A stretch of DNA of 64,000 nt from Nocardia kruczakiae NBRC 101016 (GTDB lineage Bacteria; Actinomycetota; Actinomycetes; Mycobacteriales; Mycobacteriaceae): contig NZ_BDBL01000003.1 of assembly GCF_001612965.1 (NCBI RefSeq), forward strand, positions 62,001 through 126,000, given 5' to 3'. The notes below the pieces were generated by a model. It was not told the origin of the DNA. It did not search any database and saw only the letters and a list, made by a program, of their open reading frames with translations. Below, piece by piece: positions 16,449 to 25,900 of this stretch. The first letter of the stretch is position 1, and the number at the start of each line of letters is the position of its first letter. The position numbers were made by a program, and so were the translations under genes.

Positions 16449-16552
16449 TTTCGAGTCCTACGCATACAGCCGCACCCCCTCCCGGCTGTTCCGGGAAGGG
16501 GTGCGTGGCCCTGATGCGAACCGGCGCGAGCGTGCCGATCAGTGCGGGCGAA

Positions 16553-17023
16553 TCAGCTCGGGCGGCCGATCGCGGACGCCATCACGCGGACGGCGGAGAC
16601 GAGTCCGTCGATGAGCTGTCCCTGCCGTAGCGACGCGAGCGCCGCGGTGACACCGAGCTGGCAGACCCGGTCGTTCACGCGGTCGGCGACGTCGCGACCG
16701 GAACGAACCTCGACCGCCTTGTCGTTGGGCGAGACGGCGATGAGCACCGAACGTGCCGCCTCGGGAGTCGACGGGAACACCGCGTCGGCGCCGGCGGCGG
16801 CATCCGCGCCCAGATCGCCGATGTAGATGTTGAACCGGACCTTGGTGCTGCGAGTCGCCTCGGTGAGGGTGTTGTCCATCAGCAGCCGCTCACGGTCGTT
16901 GAACGGCGCTTCCTTGAACACGTCACCGGCTTCGTGCACGCCGGACACCCGCCCGCTGGGGGTGATGGCGTACCCGTGCGGCAGGGTGGACGGGTCCACC
17001 ACAGGCCAATTAGAAGTTGCCAC
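16553..17023 (-). CDS. DUF5130-type conserved actinobacterial protein
   Basis: 156 residues. Landmarks are H-G-Y-A-I-T-P-S-G-R-V near the N-terminus, a central R-F-N-I-Y-I-G-D-L-G, and S-P-N-D-K-A-V-E-V-R-S-G followed by a C-terminal Ala-rich helix pair. The I-Y-I-G segment and the V-x-I-A-V-S-P-N-D strand recall TPM-like folds (mycobacterial Rv2468c/DUF5130 family). I know no function for it. There is no signal peptide or membrane helix. Its start overlaps the end of the small membrane-protein gene upstream by 14 bp, so both belong to the glbO-aglA operon. Confidence 0.8.
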   Translation of the reverse strand: MATSNWPVVDPSTLPHGYAITPSGRVSGVHEAGDVFKEAPFNDRERLLMDNTLTEATRSTKVRFNIYIGDLGADAAAGADAVFPSTPEAARSVLIAVSPNDKAVEVRSGRDVADRVNDRVCQLGVTAALASLRQGQLIDGLVSAVRVMASAIGRPS

Positions 17024-17288
17024 TTGCCCGGCCTCCGATCAGATCTGCCCCGGTGGATTCGATGGCCGCATGGTGTCCATGCGACGACTCGGCGACACCG
17101 TGACCGAATGCGGTCACCTCGTCGGTCGCGCTCCACAGCACCGGCTCCGCGGTCCACTTCTTCCCGAGGTCGTAGTGGACCGGCTTCTCACCGGGCAGCG
17201 GTTTGCCGAGGAACGACAATCCGGCGATCACCGCGTAGATCACCAGCGGGATGCCGAGAAAGATCAGCACTGTTTCGAGAATGCTCAC
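17010..17288 (-). CDS. Small single-helix membrane protein of the glbO-aglA operon
   Basis: 92 residues. One transmembrane helix covers about residues 4-26. After it come a conserved-looking P-L-P-G-E-K-P-V-H-Y-D-L-G-K-K-W and a soluble tail containing G-H-G-V-A-E-S-S-H-G-H-H. The His cluster (4 His in about 15 residues) might bind a metal, but that is speculation. It matches in place the small membrane protein Rv2468A of M. tuberculosis. Its stop overlaps the DUF5130 start by 14 bp and it begins 51 bp after aglA, so one mRNA is likely. Confidence 0.75.
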   Translation of the reverse strand: MSILETVLIFLGIPLVIYAVIAGLSFLGKPLPGEKPVHYDLGKKWTAEPVLWSATDEVTAFGHGVAESSHGHHAAIESTGADLIGGRASGNF

Positions 17289-17339
17289 AGCTCAACGGTA
17301 GACGATCGTGGTTTGCCGGTCCGCGCCGAGCCGCCCGTG

Positions 17340-19082
17340 TCACACCAACCAGGCCGTCGACTCCGGTGCGAGCAGGGCGCCGTGCAGCGGCGCGCTCGCC
17401 AGCAACACCGTGCCCGGGGGCAGTGCGATCGGGGCCGCGGAGGCGTTGAGCACACAGAGCAGTCCACCCGGCCGGCGGAAGGTGAGACAGTCCGCCGGCG
17501 CGTCGAGCCAGTCGACGGTGTCACCGTCGAATTCGGCTCGGGTACCGCGCACTCGGAGGGCGGCCCGATACAGCGACAGCGTCGAGTCGGGCGATTCGCG
17601 TTGCGCCGCCACGGTCCGATCGGCCCATTCCGCCGGGATGGGCAGCCAGGAATCGGGACCGCCGGTGAATCCGAAGGGCGGAGTCGTCCCCTCCCACGGG
17701 ATCGGCACCCGGCAGCCGTCACGCCCGCGTTCGGTGTGGCCGGAGCGTTCCCAGACCGGGTCCTGCAGCACCTCCTCGGGCAGGTCGTCGACATTGGGCA
17801 GCGCCAATTCGGCGCCGTTGTAGACGAAAGCCGCGCCCGGAAGCGCGAGTTCGAGCATGATCATCGCCCGGGCACGGGCGACGCCGGACGCGCCGCCGCC
17901 GTAGCGGGTCACCTCCCGCTCGATGTCGTGATTGGACAGCGTCCACGTCGGGACGGCCCCGACGCGCGCCACCGATTCCAGCGAATTCTCCACTGCCGCA
18001 CGAATTTTCGCCGCGTCGAACGGTGTCTCGGCGAGCCGGAAGTTGAAGGCGAGGTGAAGCTCGTCCGGGCGCACGTACTCACCGAAGCGGATGTTGTCCT
18101 CGACCCACACCTCGCCGATGGACACCGCTTCCGGATACTCGTCGACCACCTTGCGCAGCCGCCGGTGGATGTCGTGGACCCCCGGGTTGTTGAAGCGCGG
18201 ATCGCTGTCGTCGTGCACCAGCAGTTTCGCGTCCGCGTCCGAGGGGCCGGTCGCCGACGGGTCGGCTGGATGGGTAGCCGACGGGTCGGCTGGATGGGTA
18301 GCCGACGGGTCGGCGGAGAGTCCCACCGCCGCCACCACGACCGGATCCATATCGGGCAGTCCGGGCGGTTTGGCCATGCCGTGTGCCACATCGATGCGGA
18401 AGCCGTCGACGCCGCGATCGAGCCAGAACCGCATGGTCTGCTCGAAATCGGCGACGACCTCCGGATTGTCCCAGTTCAGATCCGGTTGTTCCGGTGCGAA
18501 CAGATGCAGATACCACTGCCCCGGCGTCCCGTCGGGCTCGGTGACGCGGGTCCACGCCGGACCCCCGAAGATGCTGGGCCAGTTGTTGGGCGGTTGCGAG
18601 CCGCCGGGCCCGCGACCGTCGCGGAAGAGGTAGCGGGCCCGCTCGGCGCTGCCGGGGGGAGCGGCCACCGCGGCCGAGAACCACGGATGGCGGTCGCTGG
18701 TGTGATTGGGCACCAGATCCATCGTCACCCGGATGCCGCGCTCGTGGGCCGCGGCGATCAGCTCGTCCATGGTCGCGAGGTCGCCGAACAGTGGGTCGAT
18801 ATCGCGCGGATCGCTGACGTCGTATCCGCCGTCGGCCATGGGGGATCGCATCACCGGACAGATCCACAGCGCGTCGACGCCCAGCAGTTCCAGATAGCCG
18901 AGCCGGTCGCGCACGCCGGCGAGATCACCGACACCGTCGCCGGATGCATCGGCGAACGAGCGCGGATAGATCTGATAGAACACCGCCGAACGCCACCACG
19001 GCGGCGCCGGTTCCTCCGTCTGCCCGGCGGCGTCCCCCACCGCCGCGAGCTCAGCCTGTCCCCCGGCCGATGACGCTGTCAC
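17340..19082 (-). CDS. aglA: GH13 alpha-glucosidase (AglA)
   Basis: 580 residues. The four GH13 regions are present: D-L-V-P-N-H-T at 122-128, G-F-R-I-D-V-A with nucleophile Asp231, S-I-G-E-V-W with acid/base Glu324, and L-S-N-H-D with Asp386. The N-terminal Y-Q-I-Y-P-R-S-F is typical of oligo-1,6-glucosidase/alpha-glucosidase enzymes. It probably hydrolyses short alpha-glucosides in the cytosol; there is no signal peptide. An in-frame repeat of the type A-D-P-S-A-T-H-P is inserted at about 257-279, in the loop after region II. The gene follows glbO by 37 bp, the same order as Rv2470-Rv2471 in M. tuberculosis. The GTG at 19082 is the start used here; the first 25 residues look non-conserved, so a later start is possible. 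Confidence 0.9.
   Translation of the reverse strand: MTASSAGGQAELAAVGDAAGQTEEPAPPWWRSAVFYQIYPRSFADASGDGVGDLAGVRDRLGYLELLGVDALWICPVMRSPMADGGYDVSDPRDIDPLFGDLATMDELIAAAHERGIRVTMDLVPNHTSDRHPWFSAAVAAPPGSAERARYLFRDGRGPGGSQPPNNWPSIFGGPAWTRVTEPDGTPGQWYLHLFAPEQPDLNWDNPEVVADFEQTMRFWLDRGVDGFRIDVAHGMAKPPGLPDMDPVVVAAVGLSADPSATHPADPSATHPADPSATGPSDADAKLLVHDDSDPRFNNPGVHDIHRRLRKVVDEYPEAVSIGEVWVEDNIRFGEYVRPDELHLAFNFRLAETPFDAAKIRAAVENSLESVARVGAVPTWTLSNHDIEREVTRYGGGASGVARARAMIMLELALPGAAFVYNGAELALPNVDDLPEEVLQDPVWERSGHTERGRDGCRVPIPWEGTTPPFGFTGGPDSWLPIPAEWADRTVAAQRESPDSTLSLYRAALRVRGTRAEFDGDTVDWLDAPADCLTFRRPGGLLCVLNASAAPIALPPGTVLLASAPLHGALLAPESTAWLV
18253..18314. repeat. In-frame 24-bp tandem repeat inside aglA
   Basis: The 24-mer beginning GCCGACGGGTCGGCTGGATG occurs twice without change (18253-18276 and 18277-18300), followed by 14 bases of a third copy. 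Being a multiple of three it adds 8-residue units (A-D-P-S-A-T-H-P) without breaking the frame. This is a possible length polymorphism between strains. Confidence 0.9.
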
Positions 19083-19119
19083 AGTCCAATCCCCGGCACA
19101 GTCGAATCCCCGGCCCGGC

Positions 19120-19524
19120 TCACATGGGGGAATTCATCAGTGAATTCGCGGCCATCTCCAAGTAGTCGAGCAACGCACGCCGATGTTCGTCGTCGAGAAC
19201 GTCCGGCTCGATCTCGGCAATCGCGATGTGCATACAGCGCAACCACGCATCACGCTGCAGCGGTCCGATGCTGAACGGCATATGCCGCATGCGCAGCCGG
19301 GGATGTCCGCGTTCGTCGGAATAGGTGCGCGGGCCGCCCCAGTACTGTTCGAGGAACATGCGCAGCCGGCGCTCGGCCGGGCCGAGGTCCTGCTCCGGAT
19401 ACATCGGCCGCAGGATCTCGTCGGCGGCCACCTCCCGATAGAACGCCGCGACGATCCGCCGGAACGTTTCCGCCCCGCCGACCGCCTCGTAGAACGATGT
19501 CGCCGTCTGTTCGCCGGAAGTCAT
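19120..19524 (-). CDS. glbO: Group II truncated haemoglobin O
   Basis: 134 residues, normal trHbO length. The haem-pocket residues are visible: Tyr29 (B10), Tyr61 (CD1) in Q-Y-W-G-G-P, the proximal His81 (F8) in R-M-R-H-M-P-F, and Trp94 (G8) in R-D-A-W-L-R-C-M. Trp at G8 with Tyr at CD1 defines group II (HbO). In mycobacteria it binds oxygen tightly and associates with respiratory membranes. The ATG at 19524 is preferred over an in-frame start at 19566 because the family begins close to F-Y-E-A-V-G-G and GAGGG lies upstream. It is first in the operon with aglA and two small genes. Confidence 0.92.
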   Translation of the reverse strand: MTSGEQTATSFYEAVGGAETFRRIVAAFYREVAADEILRPMYPEQDLGPAERRLRMFLEQYWGGPRTYSDERGHPRLRMRHMPFSIGPLQRDAWLRCMHIAIAEIEPDVLDDEHRRALLDYLEMAANSLMNSPM

Positions 19525-19868
19525 CGACCCTCTCGATCTGCTCGCCTGCCCGTATCCGCCCACCATTGTGCCCGCACCACCCGCGGACGGCCCACCCGTG
19601 CGGGAGCCGCCCGACGGTCACCGGCGGATCACGCGACGTTCAGACGACGGTCGCCGCGGGGACGGCCACACGGCAGATAATCGCCTCCGACACCGGTATC
19701 CGGGCACCGGAGACCGACCCGCACCGCGTCGACCACCGGCGATCCGCGCACCCGGCCCGAATTTCGGCACCGAAATCACTGTGCACACGGGCACGTTCCG
19801 TGGTCAACTTGGTGACAGTGTCTGCCGATCAGCACACGAACCGACCTAGCAGAATTCGGGGTCCATCC
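19525..19868. other. 344-bp divergent gap between glbO and the HNH gene
   Basis: No convincing gene lies here. The plus-strand frame of the HNH protein stays open across it but has no family-like sequence. The region should hold the two divergent promoters; I see no strong -10/-35 pair or repeat. Confidence 0.4.
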
Positions 19869-20588
19869 ATGAAGCAGCGGCACGGCGCCCGGTCACACGA
19901 GGCGAGAACGCACCGACAACTCCAGCCCGCCGATGTCCACAATCGTGGGTCGGGGGCTACTCCGCTGCATATCCTCTCCGCATATTCCTCTCCGGGACAT
20001 ACGTCCGCGTCACCGGGACATTCGTCCCCGGGTGCGATCACGCACCGAAATACCGAATCCGCAGCTACCGCTTGGTCCAAGAGCCGGGTACTGCTTCTGA
20101 ATGCCACCTACGAGCCACTGACCGCACTGCCCGCCCGGCGTGCCATCGTGCTACTGGTCTGCGACAAGGCCGATACCGTTCATCACAATCCCGAGGGCCC
20201 GGTCGTCCACTCCGCCGGCGCCTCGGTCGCGCTGCCGTCGGTGATCCGGCTGCGCAACTACGTGCGAGTGCCCTACCGCGCCCGGGTCCCCATGACCCGC
20301 GCGGCACTCATGCACCGGGATCGTTATCGCTGCGCGTACTGCGGCGGAAAGGCCGAAACCATCGACCATGTCATTCCACGCAGTCGCGGGGGCGCGCATT
20401 CCTGGGAGAACTGCGTAGCCTCCTGCGCTCCCTGTAATCACCGCAAGGCCGACAAACTCCTGAGCGAGTTGGGCTGGACGCTCATGCACCCGCTGGTCTC
20501 GCCGACCGGGCCGCATTGGCGATTGCTGTCGACCACCTCGGATCTGGATCCGGTGTGGTTGCAGTACCTGGGCGAGGGCGCTGCCTGA
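19869..20588 (+). CDS. HNH-family nuclease with zinc-binding cysteines
   Basis: 239 residues. The C-terminal half is an HNH domain: Cys155-x2-Cys158, the D-H pair at 166-167 in T-I-D-H-V-I-P-R-S, Asn181, and Cys186-x2-Cys189 followed by N-H-R-K. Before it is the P-A-R-R-A-I-V-L-L element seen in stand-alone actinobacterial HNH endonucleases (the M. tuberculosis neighbour Rv2469c is, as I recall, of this kind). Residues 1-70 are low-complexity, Ser/His/Pro-rich, and may be partly upstream sequence; the true start could be near residue 60-70. It probably cuts or binds nucleic acid; no partner methylase or phage gene is near. Confidence 0.8.
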   Translation: MKQRHGARSHEARTHRQLQPADVHNRGSGATPLHILSAYSSPGHTSASPGHSSPGAITHRNTESAATAWSKSRVLLLNATYEPLTALPARRAIVLLVCDKADTVHHNPEGPVVHSAGASVALPSVIRLRNYVRVPYRARVPMTRAALMHRDRYRCAYCGGKAETIDHVIPRSRGGAHSWENCVASCAPCNHRKADKLLSELGWTLMHPLVSPTGPHWRLLSTTSDLDPVWLQYLGEGAA

Positions 20589-20616
20589 CCCCTTTACAGC
20601 GCGCCGATCACAATCG

Positions 20617-20684
20617 TGAGCGCTGCTCTTGAAATATTCACGGATGTGGTGCACACTCGTCCATGAGAGCAAGAGCAGTGCTCT
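20617..20684. promoter_or_regulatory. Two TetR-like palindromic sites flanking the SDR promoter
   Basis: AGAGCA-G-TGCTCT (20672-20684) is a perfect 13-bp palindrome, extended to GAGAGCA-N7-TGCTCTC at 20665-20685. A second, degenerate copy, TGAGCGCTGCTCT, lies at 20617-20629 (10 of 13 bases). Between them is TTGAAA (20629-20634), a possible -35 box. The main palindrome ends 21 bp before the SDR ATG at 20706. Size and symmetry suit a TetR or MarR dimer. No such regulator gene is adjacent. Confidence 0.55.
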
Positions 20685-20705
20685 CGAAAGAGATTGGAGC
20701 CCACT

Positions 20706-21647
20706 ATGTCGGATCTACATGTCGTCACCGGAGCCGGACCCGTCGGTACCACGATCGCCGAACAGCTCGCCGCCACCGGGGCGACGGTCCGCGTCCTGAC
20801 CCGGTCGGGCAGCGGTCCGGACCATCCGCTCGTCGAACGACGCTCGGTGGACGTCAACGATCGTCACCAGCTTGCCGCCGCGGTCGACGGTGCCGCCGCG
20901 ATCTACCACTGCATCCACGCGTCGCAATACTCCGCGCGGACCTGGCGGGCGGAACTGCCCGGCGCCGAACAGACGATCCTGGACGTCGCGGGGCGCACCG
21001 GAGCGGTCGTCGTATTTCCGGAGAGCCTGTACTCCTACGGCCCGGTCGACCGGCCGATGACCGAAAATATGCCCCGCACTGCGGATTTCGGCAAACCGGC
21101 GATCCGGGTGCACCTCCTGCGCGCTCGCGAGGCATCGCCGACGCCGACGGTCAGCGTGGCCGCCTCCGACTTCATCGGGCCGCATGTGCGCACCTCGCAC
21201 GCCGGCGACCGGATGGTGCCGAATATCCTGGCGGGCAAGACGGTTCAGATCTTCGGCAAGGCCGATCTACCGCATTCGTTCACCTATATGCCCGATCTCG
21301 CCGCGGCCATGATCCGGGCGGCCGCGGACAGCACCCTGTGGAACACCTTCCTGCACGCCCCGACCGCCCCGGCGGTCACGATGCGCGAACTGGTGGCCGC
21401 CCTGGCCGAGGCCGCTCGGATGCCGATGCCGAAAGTGGTTGCGCTGCCCGGCTGGACACTGCGCACGGCCGGCATCGTGAGCTCGATGATGCGGGAGCTG
21501 GCAGAGATGAACTACCAGTTCGAGCGGCCCTTCCGACTCGATTCCACCCACAGCGAGAGACTGCTCGGCCTGACGCCGACACCGCTGCCGGAGGTCGCGG
21601 CAGGCACCGTCGCGTGGTGGAAAACCGCTGTGGCGGAACGGAAGTGA
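20706..21647 (+). CDS. NAD(P)-dependent epimerase/dehydratase (extended SDR, atypical)
   Basis: 313 residues. The N-terminal V-T-G-A-G-P-V-G-T-T-I glycine motif is an extended-SDR nucleotide site. A central F-P-E-S-L-Y-S-Y-G segment and a D-L-A-A-A-M-I-R-A-A segment are typical of NAD-dependent epimerase-like proteins. The YxxxK dyad is not obvious: Y-S-Y-G-P-V lacks the Lys four residues on, so the protein may be an NmrA-like or atypical SDR. The substrate is unknown. The ATG at 20706 has GGAG about 8 bases upstream. The gene is alone on its strand and under an apparent repressor-type palindrome, suggesting induction by a small molecule. Confidence 0.8.
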   Translation: MSDLHVVTGAGPVGTTIAEQLAATGATVRVLTRSGSGPDHPLVERRSVDVNDRHQLAAAVDGAAAIYHCIHASQYSARTWRAELPGAEQTILDVAGRTGAVVVFPESLYSYGPVDRPMTENMPRTADFGKPAIRVHLLRAREASPTPTVSVAASDFIGPHVRTSHAGDRMVPNILAGKTVQIFGKADLPHSFTYMPDLAAAMIRAAADSTLWNTFLHAPTAPAVTMRELVAALAEAARMPMPKVVALPGWTLRTAGIVSSMMRELAEMNYQFERPFRLDSTHSERLLGLTPTPLPEVAAGTVAWWKTAVAERK

Positions 21648-21662
21648 TCTACCGGGCGCCGA

Positions 21663-22316
21663 TCATCCGGCCAGCAGCGGCCCACTGCGGCGACGGGCGA
21701 CCGAGCCGTACCGCGCGTCCAGCCGCAGCCAGCTGCGAGTGGCCCGCACCCGCACGGTCTCGGCGGGCGCGATGCGGCGAGACTCGGCTTCGCCGCCGGC
21801 GTGCGGAATGAAATCCATTGCGGTGAGCGCGAAGACGACGCGCATCGGGACCTCGACCCGCTCGTCGCCGCCGGTGACGGTCAGCACCGTCTGCTCCAGC
21901 AGCGAGGCCGGCGGACCGTGGCCGGCACTGTGATCGGCTGCCACCCGCGCACCGCGTTCGGCGAGTTCGACCAGGCTCCGGGCCGGAACATCGTCGATAT
22001 GTGCGAAACCCGCAGCCGGTGGCAAGGCGGTACGCCAGGCCGAATCCATCGAATACCCCACCTCGATGCGCCCGTCGGCGGCGGGCCGTTCGAGTCCGGA
22101 CAACGCGGCATCGCCGGCGACGGTGACGTCCACGACGTCCAGTTCGCCGACCACAGTCCGCGCGGCCAAGACCTCGAATCCGGTGGCCGTCCACGCGGTG
22201 ACGTAGCGGTCGCCGCGACGATGCAACCGCACGACGGCAGCCGGATCCAGCCGGATCGCGTGGGTGAGGAAGGTCGCGAGGTTCTCCCGCTCGGCGGGGT
22301 CGGATATGCGCAGCAT
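21663..22316 (-). CDS. Conserved actinobacterial protein (Rv2474c-like)
   Basis: 217 residues, soluble, with no domain I recognise by motif. It opens with R-E-N-L-A-T-F-L-T-H-A-I-R-L-D-P-A-A-V-V-R-L, has a middle E-V-G-Y-S-M-D-S-A-W-R-T-A-L-P-P, and ends with R-S-W-L-R-L-D-A-R-Y-G-S-V-A. Its position just downstream of the thioesterase and gdh on the minus strand matches Rv2474c in the M. tuberculosis order Rv2474c-Rv2475c-Rv2476c, where the function is also unknown. The frame is open upstream, so the start (ATG 22316, 33 bp after the thioesterase stop, AGGGA some 14 bases upstream) is the first sensible one. It is probably co-transcribed with the thioesterase. Confidence 0.75.
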   Translation of the reverse strand: MLRISDPAERENLATFLTHAIRLDPAAVVRLHRRGDRYVTAWTATGFEVLAARTVVGELDVVDVTVAGDAALSGLERPAADGRIEVGYSMDSAWRTALPPAAGFAHIDDVPARSLVELAERGARVAADHSAGHGPPASLLEQTVLTVTGGDERVEVPMRVVFALTAMDFIPHAGGEAESRRIAPAETVRVRATRSWLRLDARYGSVARRRSGPLLAG

Positions 22317-22348
22317 CGAACCGATGTCGTCCCTAGGTGTCGTCGCCG

Positions 22349-22822
22349 CTATTCGGCCCGCCACAGGCTCAGATATTCGCGCTCCTCGTCGGTGAGCCGG
22401 CGCAGCCGCTGGGTGTCGATATCGAAGGCCGCGATCTGAGTGCTGGCGATCACGGCCGGCGGGGAATCCAGTGCCACGCCGTTCGCGCGGACCTCGTAGC
22501 CGATGGTGAAATCGACCGCGCGCAGCTGTTCGATCCACATCGCCACATCCAGCGGCGTGTCCTCGTGCCGGAGTTGGCCGCGGTAGCGAACGCGCAGGTC
22601 GGCCAGGACACAGCCGGTACGCAGCCCCGCAGTGGGCCGCTCCCCCTCGAACAGCCACGGAATACGCGCCTCCTCGAGCAACGTCACCATGCGGGCATGG
22701 TTGATGTGCTGGAAGACGTCCATATCCGACCACCGGACATCGACCTTCGCGTGGAAACGCTTGGGCAGGACGACGGTGCCTCCGGCCTTCAGGGCCCCGT
22801 TCACCGAGCCGACACTGGTCAC
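22349..22822 (-). CDS. Hot-dog-fold acyl-CoA thioesterase (4HBT family)
   Basis: 157 residues. The 4HBT signature is at about 25-45: V-R-W-S-D-M-D-V-F-Q-H-I-N-H-A, with the catalytic Asp (D-M-D) and the H-I-N-H turn leading into the long helix. It hydrolyses acyl-CoA thioesters; the preferred chain is unknown. The GTG at 22822 is chosen because GGAGG lies 8 bases upstream; frames starting at 22858 would start ahead of that site. It sits between gdh upstream (143-bp gap) and the Rv2474c-like gene downstream, as in mycobacteria. Confidence 0.85.
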   Translation of the reverse strand: MTSVGSVNGALKAGGTVVLPKRFHAKVDVRWSDMDVFQHINHARMVTLLEEARIPWLFEGERPTAGLRTGCVLADLRVRYRGQLRHEDTPLDVAMWIEQLRAVDFTIGYEVRANGVALDSPPAVIASTQIAAFDIDTQRLRRLTDEEREYLSLWRAE

Positions 22823-22965
22823 GCTGTTCACCTCCGATCGGATTCCGCCCGCGCACATCGTGCGGCGTGCCTGCGCGGGCGGACGAGCAAGCCGAAGCGG
22901 CGTCTCGACTCCGGTGTCGGTCCGCTTCGGCTAACCAGTATGCAGGTTCGGGGCTCGACCGCCGT

Positions 22966-25900
22966 TCAGCGAGGCACCTCCGACTGCGCCCCCACGCCGC
23001 TGACCATGCTGCGGACCTGCCGCGCCGCGACCGAGAGCGTCGCCAGATCGTGTGCACCGGAGGCGAACAGTTCCGACAGCGCCGCCCGCGCGCGGCCGAG
23101 CCGGGACTGGTTCTTCGACTCCCAGTACGCGATCTTCTCCTCCGCGGTCTCCTCCGGATCACCCGCCGACAGCACGTCGAGGGTGAGCGACCGCAGCGAC
23201 CCGTACATATCGTCGCGCAGGGCGAGCCGGGCCAGAGCGTGCCAGCGATCGCCGCGCTCCAGATGGCTCACGGCCTGCAGCAGCCAATCGATCTTGAGGT
23301 GCTCGTTGAGCGCGTAGTAGAGCGCGCCGACCTCTTCGCCACTGCGGTCGGTGATATCCGCGATATCGACGACGTCGAGCAGCGGAAACAGGTTGAGCAG
23401 ACCGAAGACCTCGGTGGCCAGATCCTCGGGTACGCCACGCGAGACGATCTCGGCGGACGCTTCGGTCAATGTGTCGAGGTGATGGCCGCGCAACCATCCC
23501 GGGACCTTCGGCGCGAGTTCGCGGACCGGACCGCTGTAGCGGTGGATTTCGGCGCCGACGGCGACCGGCTGCGGACGATTGCTCAGCAACCAGCGCGACG
23601 CGCGGTCCAGGGTCCGCTTGGTTTCCAGCTCCAATTCGTCCTTCACCGCCGTCGGCACGTCGGCGGCGCGAATGCGCTGCCACAGCGAATGCAGGTCGAA
23701 GATCTGGCTGGTGGCCGCGAAGGCGCGCACCACATCGGTTGCGCTGGCGCCGATTTCCTCGTTGAGCCGGTGCGCGTAGGTGATGCCACCGAGGTCGACC
23801 ATCTCGTTCACCACCATCGTGGTGACGATCTCGCGGCGCAGCCGGTGACGTTTGATGGCACCGCCGAATCGCTGGCGCAGCGCCGCCGGGAAGTATTTCG
23901 GCAACCGCGCGGCGAAGTACGCGCTGTCGGGCAGATCGCTGTCGAGGAGATCGGCCTTCAGCGACAACTTCACGTGTGCCAGGAGATTCGCCAGCTCCGG
24001 CGAGGTGAGACCGGTCCCGGCCTCCGCGCGGCGAGCGAGTTCCTTCGTCGAGGGCAGGGCTTCCAGTTCCCGATCCAGACCCCGCCGCTGTTCCAGATCC
24101 TCGATCACCCGCATGTGCACGTTGAGCATGCGCGGCGCCTCGGTGCGCGACATCCCCATCAGGTAATTCTGGGAGACGTTGTCCCGCAACACCATGTCCG
24201 AAACGTCGTCGGTCATCGAGGACAGCAGCGGGTTGCGGTCGCCGACCGGCAGTTCACCGGCGGAGACGACCCCGTCCAGCAACACCTTGATATTGACCTC
24301 GTGGTCCGAGCAGTCGACGCCGGCGGAATTGTCGAGTGCGTCGGTATTGCATTTGCCACCGAGTTTGCAGAATTCGATTCGTCCCAATGCGGTGACGCCG
24401 AGGTTGCCGCCCTCGCCGATGACGCGCACGCGCAGATCGCTCGCATCCACGCGCACCGCGTCATTGGACTTGTCGCCGACATCGCCGTTCGACTCGGTAC
24501 TGGCCTTGATATAGGTACCGATTCCGCCGTTCCACAGCAATTGCACCGGTGCCCGCAGAATGGCCCGGATCATGTCCGGCGGAGACAGTGATACGACATC
24601 CTCGTCGAGACCCAGAGCGCGCCGGATCTGCGGGCTCACCGGCACGGCTTTCACGGTGCGACCCCAGACACCCCCGCCTTCGCTGATCAGCGAGGTGTCG
24701 TAATCCGCCCACGACGACCGCGCCAACCCGAACAACCGCTTCCGCTCCGCGAACGACGACCCCGCCACCGGATCCGGATCGATGAAAATATGCCGATGAT
24801 CGAACGCCGCCACCAACCGAATATGCTCCGACAACAACATCCCGTTACCGAACACATCCCCCGACATATCCCCGACACCCACCACCGTGAACTCCTCACG
24901 CTGGGTATCGACATTCATCTCCGCGAAATGCCGCTTGACACTCTCCCACGCACCCTTCGCGGTAATCCCCATCGCCTTGTGGTCATACCCCGCCGAACCA
25001 CCCGACGCGAACGCATCACCCAACCAGAAACCGTATTGTTTGGCGACGTCGTTGGCGATATCGGAGAAGGTCGCCGTCCCCTTGTCCGCCGCGACCACGA
25101 GATAGGTGTCGTCACCGTCGCGGCGCACCACCCGTGCCGGCGGAATCACCTCGCCACTGGCGTGGTCGACATTGTCGGTCACATCCAGCAGACCGCTGAT
25201 GAAGGTGCGATAGCACTCCACCCCTTCGCCCTGCAGCGCCTGGCGGTCGGTCGCCGGATCGCCACTCGGCGCGGGCGGGCGCTTCACCACGAATCCGCCC
25301 TTCGCGCCCACGGGCACGATCACCGCGTTCTTCACCGCCTGCGCCTTCACCAGACCCAGAATCTCGGTCCGGAAATCCTCCAGGCGATCCGACCACCGCA
25401 GCCCACCACGCGCCACCGGGCCGAACCGCAGATGGACGCCCTCGACCCGCGGCGAGTACACGAAGATCTCGAACTGCGGCCGCGGACGCGGTAGCTCCGA
25501 AATCGCGTGCGGCTCAACCTTGATCGACAGATAATCGCGCGGCCGGCCATCGGCGTCGACCACGTAGTAGTTGGTGCGCAGCGTGGCGGTGACGACACCG
25601 AGAATGGCTCGCAGAATACGGTCGGCGTCCAGGCTCACAACCTCGTCGATCCGTTTCCGCACCGCGGCCCGCAGCTCGTCCGCACGGTCCGAGGAGGCCG
25701 AATCGGGATCGAACATCGCCTCGAACAGCCCGACGAACAGCTGCGCGATATCGGGTGAGGCGAGTAGAACGCGCGCGATATTGGCCTGACTGTAGGGAAA
25801 GTCCGCCTGCTGCAAGTACTTCGAGTAGGCGCGCAGAATCGATACCGACCGCCATGGCAGTCCGGCCCGCAACACCAACTCGTTGAGCGGATCGCTTTCC

